A stretch of 11,521 bases of DNA from CAZKHG01 sp964552655 (GTDB lineage Bacteria; Bacteroidota; Bacteroidia; Bacteroidales; Tenuifilaceae): NCBI GenBank assembly GCA_964552655.1, contig CAZKHG010000067.1:1-11521 (forward strand). The letters are read 5' to 3'. The first letter of the stretch is position 1. The number at the start of each line of letters is the position of its first letter. Below the pieces are notes generated by a model that saw only the letters and a list, made by a program, of their open reading frames with translations, had not been told where the DNA came from and did no database searches. Below, piece by piece: positions 1 through 5,707 of this stretch. The position numbers and the translations under genes were made by a program.

Positions 1-1
1 T

Positions 2-52
2 AGATTTTACAAAGATTTCAAAGAACTTATTTTAATTTATAGTGGACACTAA
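2..52 (+). CDS. possible C-terminal tail of an upstream gene (partial)
   Basis: Reading frame 2 is open from the window edge and encodes 16 residues (RFYKDFKELILIYSGH) before a TAA stop at 50-52. The last A of that stop is the first A of the ATG at 52, giving a TAATG junction, a common arrangement for translationally coupled genes. The overlap is the main reason to believe the frame is real; seventeen open codons alone could be chance. No family can be recognised from so short a tail. If real, it puts the following beta-barrel gene in an operon with an unseen upstream gene and would explain why no convincing promoter is seen in bases 1-51. Confidence 0.35.
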   Translation, partial: RFYKDFKELILIYSGH

Positions 53-711
53 TGACCATGCAAATCAAACAAAATATCCTCTTATTATATTTTCTCATAT
101 CATTTTTTAATTCGTTCAGCCAAACATATTTTTATGATGTTGGTGGGAGTTTTGGTTTTAACGCTTTCCTGAAGGGGAACAATAAACCATCAATTTTTTC
201 AACCAAGAAAGAGTTAACTTTTGCCTATTATCCCGATACTCAAAAAGGTTTCAGAACCGGAGTAAGCTATGCAAATGAACTTGAAGGCAGCAAAGCTCTT
301 TTTATTTTTCCAGCCTATTTTGCTTACAGATCTGAAATCAAAAAACCAAACGGAGAAATAGTATTGGATTCGTTTTCCGATCTTATGAATGCCATATTCC
401 CTCAGAGGATTGAACTTAACCTGGGCCCGGCATTCGGATTTATTAGCAGAATAGATAATTATCAAGGGGTTGCCCCTACTAATAATCAGTATTTTCAGAA
501 TGAGTATGTTGCCGATAGAAAGATTGTCATGTCTTTGGATTTCGGGATTAGACCCAGCTATGTACTTGGCAGGGTTAACCTATTCATTAGCCTTTACGCT
601 GGTTTGCTTATATCCCGAAATTTTATTTACACTTCAGATAATATAGAATTAATGGGGATAAGACCAAATATCATTGTTAAAGGAGATTTTGGCATTTCAT
701 TCGCATTTTGA
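52..711 (+). CDS. outer-membrane beta-barrel protein, function unknown
   Basis: A 219-residue protein with an N-terminal signal peptide: Lys6 followed by a hydrophobic core at about residues 8-22, with likely signal peptidase I cleavage after SFSQ (residue 24). The mature part is rich in aromatic and glycine residues and has alternating hydrophobic/polar stretches (about 82-94, 119-131, 157-171, 175-187, 206-219), as expected for membrane beta-strands. It ends in Phe (GISFAF), the usual C-terminal signal for beta-barrel assembly (BAM) recognition. Size and pattern fit the small 8-10-stranded porin-like/PorT-like barrels common in Bacteroidota, but I cannot assign a subfamily or ligand; a PorT-type role in type IX secretion is only a possibility. 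An alternative start is the ATG at 58; both leave a usable signal peptide. The start at 52 is favoured by the TAATG overlap with the upstream frame. It is followed by a 104-base gap and then ffh. Confidence 0.8.
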   Translation: MTMQIKQNILLLYFLISFFNSFSQTYFYDVGGSFGFNAFLKGNNKPSIFSTKKELTFAYYPDTQKGFRTGVSYANELEGSKALFIFPAYFAYRSEIKKPNGEIVLDSFSDLMNAIFPQRIELNLGPAFGFISRIDNYQGVAPTNNQYFQNEYVADRKIVMSLDFGIRPSYVLGRVNLFISLYAGLLISRNFIYTSDNIELMGIRPNIIVKGDFGISFAF

Positions 712-751
712 TTCGCTCCTCCCCTTTGAAAGAGCTTTCCTTTTTACTAAG

Positions 752-783
752 TTTGCAAGCCAATTTATTTTACAACTAATTTG
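752..783 (+). promoter_or_regulatory. candidate promoter for ffh
   Basis: TTTG at 752-755 is followed after 21 bases by TAATTTG at 777-783, 32 bases before the ffh ATG. This resembles the Bacteroidota sigma-ABfr promoter (TTTG near -33, TAnnTTTG near -7), with one base fewer inside the -7 element. It sits in the 104-base gap after the beta-barrel gene, where ffh would need its own promoter. It is a pattern match in AT-rich DNA only. Confidence 0.35.
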
Positions 784-815
784 TTTACTATTAGCTAACA
801 GACAATTGTCAAGAT

Positions 816-2150
816 ATGTTTGAGAATTTATCAGAGAAACTTGAAAGATCCTTTAAACTCCTTAAAGGAGAGGGGCGGATAACTGAGATTAATGTTGCGG
901 AAACTCTTAAGGAGGTTAGAAAAGCGTTACTCGATGCTGACGTTAATTTTAAAATAGCCAAAACCTTTACCGATGAGGTAAAACGTAAGGCAATGGGTTT
1001 AAATGTATTGAATTCAATTAAACCCGGTCAACTGTTAATTAAGCTTGTCCATGATGAGCTGGCTGCTTTAATGGGTGGGAAAGCAAGCGATATCAACCTT
1101 GGAGGCAGCCCAACTGTAATTCTAATCGCAGGATTACAGGGTTCCGGTAAAACAACTTTCTCAGGGAAGCTGGCAAACCACTTAAAAACCAAAAAAGGGA
1201 AGGCCCCATTACTTGTTGCCGGTGACGTTTACCGACCTGCAGCGATTGAACAGCTGATCATTTTAGGAAACCAGATTGGGATTCCCGTCTTCACTGTTGC
1301 CGAAAGTAAAGATCCTGTTTCAATTGCAAAGAGTGCTGTCAAGCAAGCCAAGGCATCAGGCAGAGATGTTGTAATTATAGATACAGCCGGGCGTTTAGCC
1401 ATTGACGAGGAGATGATGAATGAGGTGGCTGCAATAAAAAAAGCCGTTGAACCTCAGGAGATACTTTTCGTTGTTGATTCAATGACGGGACAGGATGCCG
1501 TTAACACTGCCAAGGAGTTTAACGACAGGTTAAATTTTAATGGGGTTGTTCTTACCAAGCTGGATGGCGATACCCGTGGTGGGGCCGCTTTGTCCATCAG
1601 GTCAGTGGTTGATAAACCCATCAAGTTTGTCAGTACAGGTGAAAAAATGGAAGCCCTGGATGTTTTTCATCCCGACAGAATGGCCGACAGGATTCTGGGA
1701 ATGGGCGATATTGTATCTTTGGTTGAGCGGGCACAGGAACAGTACGATGTTGAGCAAGCCCGGGAGTTGCATAAAAAAATCCTGAAGGACAGGTTTAACT
1801 TCAACGATTTTCTTGATCAGATCAAGCAGATCAAAAAAATGGGAAACCTTAAAGATATTGCCGGGATGATACCAGGAATGGGTAAGGCTATGAAAGATAT
1901 TGATATTGATGATGATGCATTTAAAAGTGTTGAAGCCATCATCTATTCCATGACCAAAAAAGAGCGGGAAGATCCAAACTTAATAAACGGCTCCCGAAGA
2001 AAAAGAATTGCCGATGGCAGCGGAACAACCATCCAGGAGGTTAACAGGCTCTTCAAACAATTTGAGGATATGCGCAAAATGATGAAGATGGTATCCGGTG
2101 GCGGAGGTAAAAATCTTGCCCGAATGATGCAAAATATGCCAAAAAGGTAA
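816..2150 (+). CDS. ffh: signal recognition particle protein Ffh (SRP54 GTPase)
   Basis: Ffh binds 4.5S SRP RNA and the signal sequences of nascent membrane and secreted proteins, and docks with the receptor FtsY to deliver ribosomes to the translocon. The 444 residues match the usual bacterial length. Order of parts: N-terminal helical bundle (about 1-90); GTPase G domain with P-loop GLQGSGKT at 106-113, DTAGR at 189-193 and TKLDGDTRGG at 247-256; then a methionine-rich M domain (about 310-444) with the RNA-binding signature SRRKRIADGSG at 393-403 and many Met residues in the last 25 positions forming the signal-peptide groove. The start at MFENLSEKLE is the canonical N-terminus of the family. 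folD follows 62 bases downstream on the same strand with no visible terminator between, so the two are probably cotranscribed. Nothing is missing or truncated. Confidence 0.98.
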   Translation: MFENLSEKLERSFKLLKGEGRITEINVAETLKEVRKALLDADVNFKIAKTFTDEVKRKAMGLNVLNSIKPGQLLIKLVHDELAALMGGKASDINLGGSPTVILIAGLQGSGKTTFSGKLANHLKTKKGKAPLLVAGDVYRPAAIEQLIILGNQIGIPVFTVAESKDPVSIAKSAVKQAKASGRDVVIIDTAGRLAIDEEMMNEVAAIKKAVEPQEILFVVDSMTGQDAVNTAKEFNDRLNFNGVVLTKLDGDTRGGAALSIRSVVDKPIKFVSTGEKMEALDVFHPDRMADRILGMGDIVSLVERAQEQYDVEQARELHKKILKDRFNFNDFLDQIKQIKKMGNLKDIAGMIPGMGKAMKDIDIDDDAFKSVEAIIYSMTKKEREDPNLINGSRRKRIADGSGTTIQEVNRLFKQFEDMRKMMKMVSGGGGKNLARMMQNMPKR

Positions 2151-2212
2151 AGGGGTTAAGGTTAAATAAAAATCAAAAAATTATTAATAATATACAGTAA
2201 AACACCGGGAAC

Positions 2213-3094
2213 ATGGAACTACTTGATGGTAAAAAAATTGCTGATGAGATCAAGGCCGAAATTGCATCCGAGGTAGATCTGATCAAAAAGCAGGGGGGTA
2301 AAATTCCGTACCTGGTAGCCATTCTTGTAGGCCATGATGGGGCAAGTGAAACTTATGTAGGGAATAAAGAAAAATCCTGCGCTCAGGTTGGTTTTAAATC
2401 TGAAGTTCTTCGGTTTGAGGACTCAATCACCGAATCAGAACTTCTTGAACAGGTTTACAAGCTGAATAATAACCCTGAAGTAGATGGTTTTATTGTACAA
2501 ATGCCGTTGCCAAAGCACATAAACGAACAAAAGGTTATAGAGGCAATTGATCCCAGAAAAGATGTGGATGGGTTCCACCCTGAAAATGTTGGCCGGATGG
2601 TAATTGGATTACCAGCATATATTTCTGCAACACCCGATGGCATTGTTGAACTGTTAAGGAGGTATAAAATTGAAACATCTGGTAAGCATTGCGTTGTGTT
2701 GGGTCGCAGCAATATTGTTGGGAAACCTATCGCCAACCTCCTTTCGCATAAAGGTTACCCCGGTGATTGTACTGTTACCATCTGTCACAGCAGAACCAGG
2801 AATATCCCTGAAATCACCCGAACCGCTGATATACTAATTGTAGCCCTTGGTCAGGCAAATTTTGTTTCAGCTGAGATGGTAAAAGAGGGCGCAGTTGTGA
2901 TAGACGTGGGTATTACCCGTGTTCCGAGTGATAAAACAAAATCTGGTTGGAAGCTAATTGGGGATGTAAAATTTGACGAGGTTGCACCTAAATGCAGCTA
3001 CATTACACCGGTCCCGGGCGGAGTGGGTCTTTTAACCATTGTTTCCCTGCTTAAAAATACGTTGAAAGCAGCCAAAAAAGAGATTTACGGGTAA
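2213..3094 (+). CDS. folD: bifunctional methylenetetrahydrofolate dehydrogenase / methenyltetrahydrofolate cyclohydrolase FolD
   Basis: FolD interconverts 5,10-methylene-, 5,10-methenyl- and 10-formyl-tetrahydrofolate in the cytosol using NADP, supplying one-carbon units for purines and formyl-methionine. The 293 residues are normal length. Visible motifs: substrate/catalytic segment ETYVGNK with Tyr48 and the cyclohydrolase Lys52; DGFIVQMPLP at 91-100; KDVDGFHPENVG at 116-127; dinucleotide-binding GRSNIVGKP at 164-172; and the C-terminal PVPGGVG signature at 266-272. The commonly seen PCTP before the second domain reads SATP (138-141); from memory this variant is frequent in Bacteroidota and not a defect. 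The gene lies downstream of ffh, with a 62-base AT-rich gap lacking a clear promoter, and converges on siaC. Its TAA stop merges with the A-run at the base of the shared terminator hairpin. Confidence 0.97.
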   Translation: MELLDGKKIADEIKAEIASEVDLIKKQGGKIPYLVAILVGHDGASETYVGNKEKSCAQVGFKSEVLRFEDSITESELLEQVYKLNNNPEVDGFIVQMPLPKHINEQKVIEAIDPRKDVDGFHPENVGRMVIGLPAYISATPDGIVELLRRYKIETSGKHCVVLGRSNIVGKPIANLLSHKGYPGDCTVTICHSRTRNIPEITRTADILIVALGQANFVSAEMVKEGAVVIDVGITRVPSDKTKSGWKLIGDVKFDEVAPKCSYITPVPGGVGLLTIVSLLKNTLKAAKKEIYG

Positions 3095-3117
3095 AAAAAA
3101 GGGGCAAGATGCCCCTT
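3093..3117 (-). terminator. intrinsic terminator of siaBC, shared convergent hairpin with folD
   Basis: AAGGGGCA (3099-3106) pairs perfectly with TGCCCCTT (3110-3117) around a 3-base AGA loop. Read on the minus strand, downstream of the siaC stop at 3146, the hairpin runs into eight consecutive T (complement of 3093-3100), the classic intrinsic terminator form. On the plus strand the hairpin begins five bases after the folD stop but is followed by TTCAAAATAT rather than a T-run. It is therefore a strong terminator for siaBC and at best a weak one, or a 3'-end-stabilising stem, for folD. The T-run of the minus-strand terminator overlaps the folD stop codon. Confidence 0.8.
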
Positions 3118-3145
3118 CAAAATATATTATATCAAGGTAATAATT

Positions 3146-3523
3146 TTAAACGATTTGAATCATTTTAAAAGGAACCTTAATAATGGATTCATAATCTTCT
3201 CCTGCTTCAAGCATATCCTCATCATCCTCTTCGTAGTACCAGTTAATAATTACATCTTTCTGGTTCTTTTTAAGGTTCTCAAGCTTTTTAAAAACATCAA
3301 GAATACACTTGGACGAACTGGTGTTGAAATACTCAAGTTGAACATTTACCACGGTTTTGGCGGCAGGTCCCTGGGAATATTCTTCCAGCCAGTCAACAAC
3401 CGGTTTATAGAACTCAATGGAGTTCTCGGGAATTGATCTTCCCTTTATTTCAATAATACCCGTACCAGGGTTCATAGTTACTGTAGGGGTTTTGGGTGTG
3501 CCTTCAATATTTATTAATTCCAT
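3146..3523 (-). CDS. siaC: SiaC-family regulatory phosphoprotein (DUF1987)
   Basis: A 125-residue cytosolic protein of the SiaC (DUF1987) family, small STAS-like switch proteins that are phosphorylated by the partner kinase SiaB and dephosphorylated by the PP2C-type phosphatase SiaA. In Pseudomonas aeruginosa the unphosphorylated form binds and activates the diguanylate cyclase SiaD, and the phosphorylated residue is Thr68. Here the conserved segment LEYFNTSSSK (63-72) puts a threonine at residue 68, the same number. Other family features are the N-terminal strand with TPKTPTV (9-15), the GRSIPENS turn (28-35) and a C-terminal half with an acidic run EEDDEDMLE. The ATG lies 16 bases after the siaB stop, so the two genes form one transcription unit ended by the hairpin at 3093-3117. 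No siaA or siaD homologue is in the window, so its target here is unknown. The family call is firm; the phosphosite is inferred from the motif. Confidence 0.88.
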   Translation of the reverse strand: MELINIEGTPKTPTVTMNPGTGIIEIKGRSIPENSIEFYKPVVDWLEEYSQGPAAKTVVNVQLEYFNTSSSKCILDVFKKLENLKKNQKDVIINWYYEEDDEDMLEAGEDYESIIKVPFKMIQIV

Positions 3524-3539
3524 ATCTTAAGAATTTAGC

Positions 3540-4085
3540 TTACTCGTTAATAAATACAGTTAAATTGAAAAATTCGAAATCCTTATTATAGTTGTAAAAA
3601 TTATATTCCAGCTTGTTGCCTGTTTTTCTTGCTATATCAATCAAACCAAGTCCACCTCCCCCCTTCTCGGAAAAGGTCTGATTATTCAGAACAAATTTAT
3701 AAAAATCTTTTAACTCTTCTTTAGAAAGAGAATTAATCTTATCAATTTTTTCTTTTAAAATTTTTGATTTATCAGATTTAACAAAGTTGCCGGTGGAAAT
3801 CCGAAACCCTTCGTTGTATTTTGAAAGTACAAAAGCGCCGTAATTTTCCTCTTTTTCAGCGCTCTCGGGTAAATTGTCAACATGGTGGAAAAGGTTCTGC
3901 AAGCTTTCAACCAGAACATTGTATAGTTTTTTCTTTACCAGGGTTTGTTCAACAGTCTCTTCCAGTTTTGTTTCAACCAGACTAAGGGTATTCGATATAA
4001 TTTCTGCATTGATGTTACCTTTATATGCAACAATTACATCTCCCTGATTCATCCGGGAATAACATTCGTTTAAGAAAAAACTCAT
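3540..4085 (-). CDS. siaB: SiaB-family protein kinase (GHKL-like ATPase fold)
   Basis: Predicted cytosolic protein kinase of the SiaB family (DUF6272), with a GHKL ATPase-like fold; its known Pseudomonas relative phosphorylates SiaC on threonine. From the ATG at 4085 it is 181 residues. Visible signatures, numbered from that ATG: an N-box-like helix with VESLQNLFHH (about 59-68; Glu60 and Asn64 would hold Mg-ATP), a strand ending FRISTGN (about 94-100), and the glycine-rich ATP lid GGGGLGLIDIARKTG (about 142-156). An upstream in-frame TTG at 4112 would add nine residues. I prefer the ATG because the family begins close to this point and the candidate -7 element covers the TTG. siaC follows 16 bases downstream. 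The upstream flank is a 288-base AT-rich gap. No transmembrane or sensor domain is present, so any input signal must come through another protein such as a SiaA-type phosphatase encoded elsewhere. Confidence 0.85.
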   Translation of the reverse strand: MSFFLNECYSRMNQGDVIVAYKGNINAEIISNTLSLVETKLEETVEQTLVKKKLYNVLVESLQNLFHHVDNLPESAEKEENYGAFVLSKYNEGFRISTGNFVKSDKSKILKEKIDKINSLSKEELKDFYKFVLNNQTFSEKGGGGLGLIDIARKTGNKLEYNFYNYNKDFEFFNLTVFINE

Positions 4086-4109
4086 TGATGAGTCTGGTTT
4101 ACTTTGGTA

Positions 4110-4141
4110 CAATGTAAGTCATTTATAGATACCAAAACAAA
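4110..4141 (-). promoter_or_regulatory. candidate promoter for siaBC
   Basis: On the minus strand, TTTG (complement of 4138-4141) is followed after 21 bases by TACATTG (complement of 4110-4116), 24 bases before the siaB ATG at 4085. It resembles the Bacteroidota TTTG / TAnnTTTG promoter with an imperfect -7 element. A second TTTG lies at 4133-4136. An A/T tract at about 4141-4156 lies directly upstream and could act as an UP-like element. If used, transcription would start downstream of the TTG at 4112, which supports the ATG start for siaB. This is a sequence match only. Confidence 0.3.
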
Positions 4142-4373
4142 TATATAAAAAAAAAACTTTTATATCCCAACTTTAATTGGCTGATTTTAAAAAAAATATG
4201 TAAAAAGTGGGAAAATGCCGAGAATTGTATTCAGAAATAAGTTACTGTATGATGGAAATTCTGTGTTATTAGCAGTCAATTTTAGAATTTACCTGTTAAA
4301 CACTTGAAGTTTTTCAATTAAAAACGATTTACAAAGTACATAATTAGGATTTTCTGCCTATTGAACAATATAC
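4113..4373. other. AT-rich intergenic region between the RlmL-like gene and siaB
   Basis: The longest gap in the window (288 bases if siaB starts at 4085). It is strongly AT-rich, with A-runs at about 4147-4156 and 4190-4197. It contains the candidate siaB promoter at its left end and a low-GC inverted repeat (GTTTTT 4309-4314, AAAAAC 4320-4325, 5-base loop) towards the methyltransferase end, which could be a weak 3'-end stem. No tRNA, riboswitch or convincing gene was seen. A 30-codon plus-strand frame at 4215-4307 has no supporting feature. Confidence 0.5.
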
Positions 4374-5579
4374 TTAACTTTTCCTGATATATCCTTTGCT
4401 TTGATTCTGAAATGGTTTGCTATTTTGGTTACTATACTTTGATTTTACACTTCCTCTGTACATGGTAAATTTCTGGAACTTACATTCCAATGCGCCATTG
4501 AACAGGGTAAGATTAGCCGAAGGCCGTAAACCGAACTTCTTCATTGCATCCTTGTTGCTACTTAATACCCATATATCATAACCGGAGTATTTCTGCTTAA
4601 AGAAATCCCCGATTTGCTCGTAGAAAACCTCAATCTGATCTTTTTTGAGTCTTTCGCCATAGGGTGGGTTGGTAACAACTATACCCCTTTCATTTTGCGG
4701 GCTGGTATCAAAAATTGATTTCACTTTTACATCAATTTTCTTTTGGAGCCCGGCCTGCTTAATGTTTTCCAGCGCTTTATCAACCGCATGTTTTGAGATG
4801 TCGCTCCCAATAATGGAGTGTGCAAACACCTTCTCCATGCTATCATCATTATATACACTCTGAAGTAGATTTTCATCAAAGTCCGGCCATTTCTCAAAGC
4901 CAAAATTTTTGCGAAAAATGCCTGGGGGAATTCCATTGGCAATTAGTGCTGCTTCAACAAGCAGGGTTCCGGAACCGCACATGGGATCAATAAAATCACA
5001 GTCAGCTTTCCACCCGGTAAGCATGATCATACCTGCAGCAAGTACTTCATTTATAGGTGCAACATCCTGATGTAGCCTATACCCTCTCCTGTGTAAGGAT
5101 TCACCTGAAGAGTCGAGCGAAATGGTGCATTCATCCTCAGCCACATGGATATGCAGCTGGATATCGGGGTTTTTAGGATCAACAAAAGGTCTTTTCCCTA
5201 GCTTTTCCCGGAAATGATCAGCAATAGCATCTTTAAGTTTTAAGGCGATGTAGCGTGAATGGTTAAAAATTTCCGAATGAACGACGCTATCCACTGCAAA
5301 CTTTTGCGATAAACTCATAACCGAAAGCCAATCAAATTTTTTGGCCTGCCCATAAAGCTCTTCCTCATTCCGGGCTTTAAACGAATAAATGGGTTTAAGA
5401 ATCCGAAGAGCTGTTCTTAGCTGTAAATTTGCCTTGTACATCATCTCCTTATCGCCTTTAAAAGAGATGCCTCTACGGAGAATTTTAACATCCTCTGCAC
5501 CAATATTTTTCAGTTCATCAGCCAAAACATTTTCAAGCCCCTGAAAAGTTTTAGCGATCATCTCAAATTTTTCGCTCAT
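4374..5579 (-). CDS. rlmL: THUMP-domain 23S rRNA guanine-N2 methyltransferase, RlmL-like
   Basis: Class I SAM-dependent RNA methyltransferase of the COG0116 family, corresponding to the N-terminal (m2G2445) half of the E. coli RlmKL fusion; here it stands alone, without the RlmK half, as in many bacteria. The 401 residues comprise a ferredoxin-like plus THUMP region (about 5-155), the linker motif SLHRRGYR (161-168), and a Rossmann methyltransferase with SAM-binding DPMCGSGTLLVEAA (198-211), motif II GSDIS (258-262) and catalytic NPPYGERL (304-311). The last ~28 residues form a basic, Asn/Gln/Ser-rich, probably disordered tail that may contact rRNA. Its upstream neighbour on the same strand, 128 bases away, is a DeaD-type helicase, suggesting a joint role in large-subunit assembly. 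The specific nucleotide is inferred from the family: the fold and NPPY motif are certain, the exact target less so. Confidence 0.85.
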   Translation of the reverse strand: MSEKFEMIAKTFQGLENVLADELKNIGAEDVKILRRGISFKGDKEMMYKANLQLRTALRILKPIYSFKARNEEELYGQAKKFDWLSVMSLSQKFAVDSVVHSEIFNHSRYIALKLKDAIADHFREKLGKRPFVDPKNPDIQLHIHVAEDECTISLDSSGESLHRRGYRLHQDVAPINEVLAAGMIMLTGWKADCDFIDPMCGSGTLLVEAALIANGIPPGIFRKNFGFEKWPDFDENLLQSVYNDDSMEKVFAHSIIGSDISKHAVDKALENIKQAGLQKKIDVKVKSIFDTSPQNERGIVVTNPPYGERLKKDQIEVFYEQIGDFFKQKYSGYDIWVLSSNKDAMKKFGLRPSANLTLFNGALECKFQKFTMYRGSVKSKYSNQNSKPFQNQSKGYIRKS

Positions 5580-5617
5580 TATAAACCCTGTAAAATAAAA
5601 ATATAAACTGTTAACAC

Positions 5618-5646
5618 TAAAAGTAATTTCTTATATCCTCGCTCAA
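5618..5646 (-). promoter_or_regulatory. candidate promoter for the RlmL-like gene
   Basis: In the 128-base gap after the helicase stop, the minus strand has TTG (complement of 5644-5646), 18 bases, then TACTTTTA (complement of 5618-5625), 38 bases before the ATG at 5579. TACTTTTA differs from TAnnTTTG at one position. The spacing is slightly short for the Bacteroidota consensus. Readthrough from the helicase is equally possible, since no terminator hairpin is visible in the gap. Confidence 0.3.
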
Positions 5647-5707
5647 CTGATAATCAGATAAGGTTAAAAAAGACAATATACCCAGATAGCTGGATAGATA
5701 AATGAAC

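Noticed and set aside
728..745. GAAAGAGCTTTC followed by CTTTTT after the beta-barrel gene, as a terminator
   Set aside because: The stem is only 4-5 base pairs, AT-rich and either has a 2-base loop or needs a 4-base stem; too weak to call.
3155..3436. Open frame on the plus strand opposite siaC
   Set aside because: It is antisense to a recognised family member and no independent evidence supports translation.
4215..4307. A 30-codon plus-strand frame starting with ATG in the long AT-rich gap upstream of siaB
   Set aside because: No ribosome binding site, promoter or recognisable motif; a frame this short is expected by chance and conservation cannot be checked here.
4309..4325. Inverted repeat GTTTTT / AAAAAC as a terminator for the RlmL-like gene
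   Set aside because: The stem has one G-C pair at its base and otherwise only A-T pairs, with no T-run following on the minus strand, so it was mentioned only within the intergenic entry.
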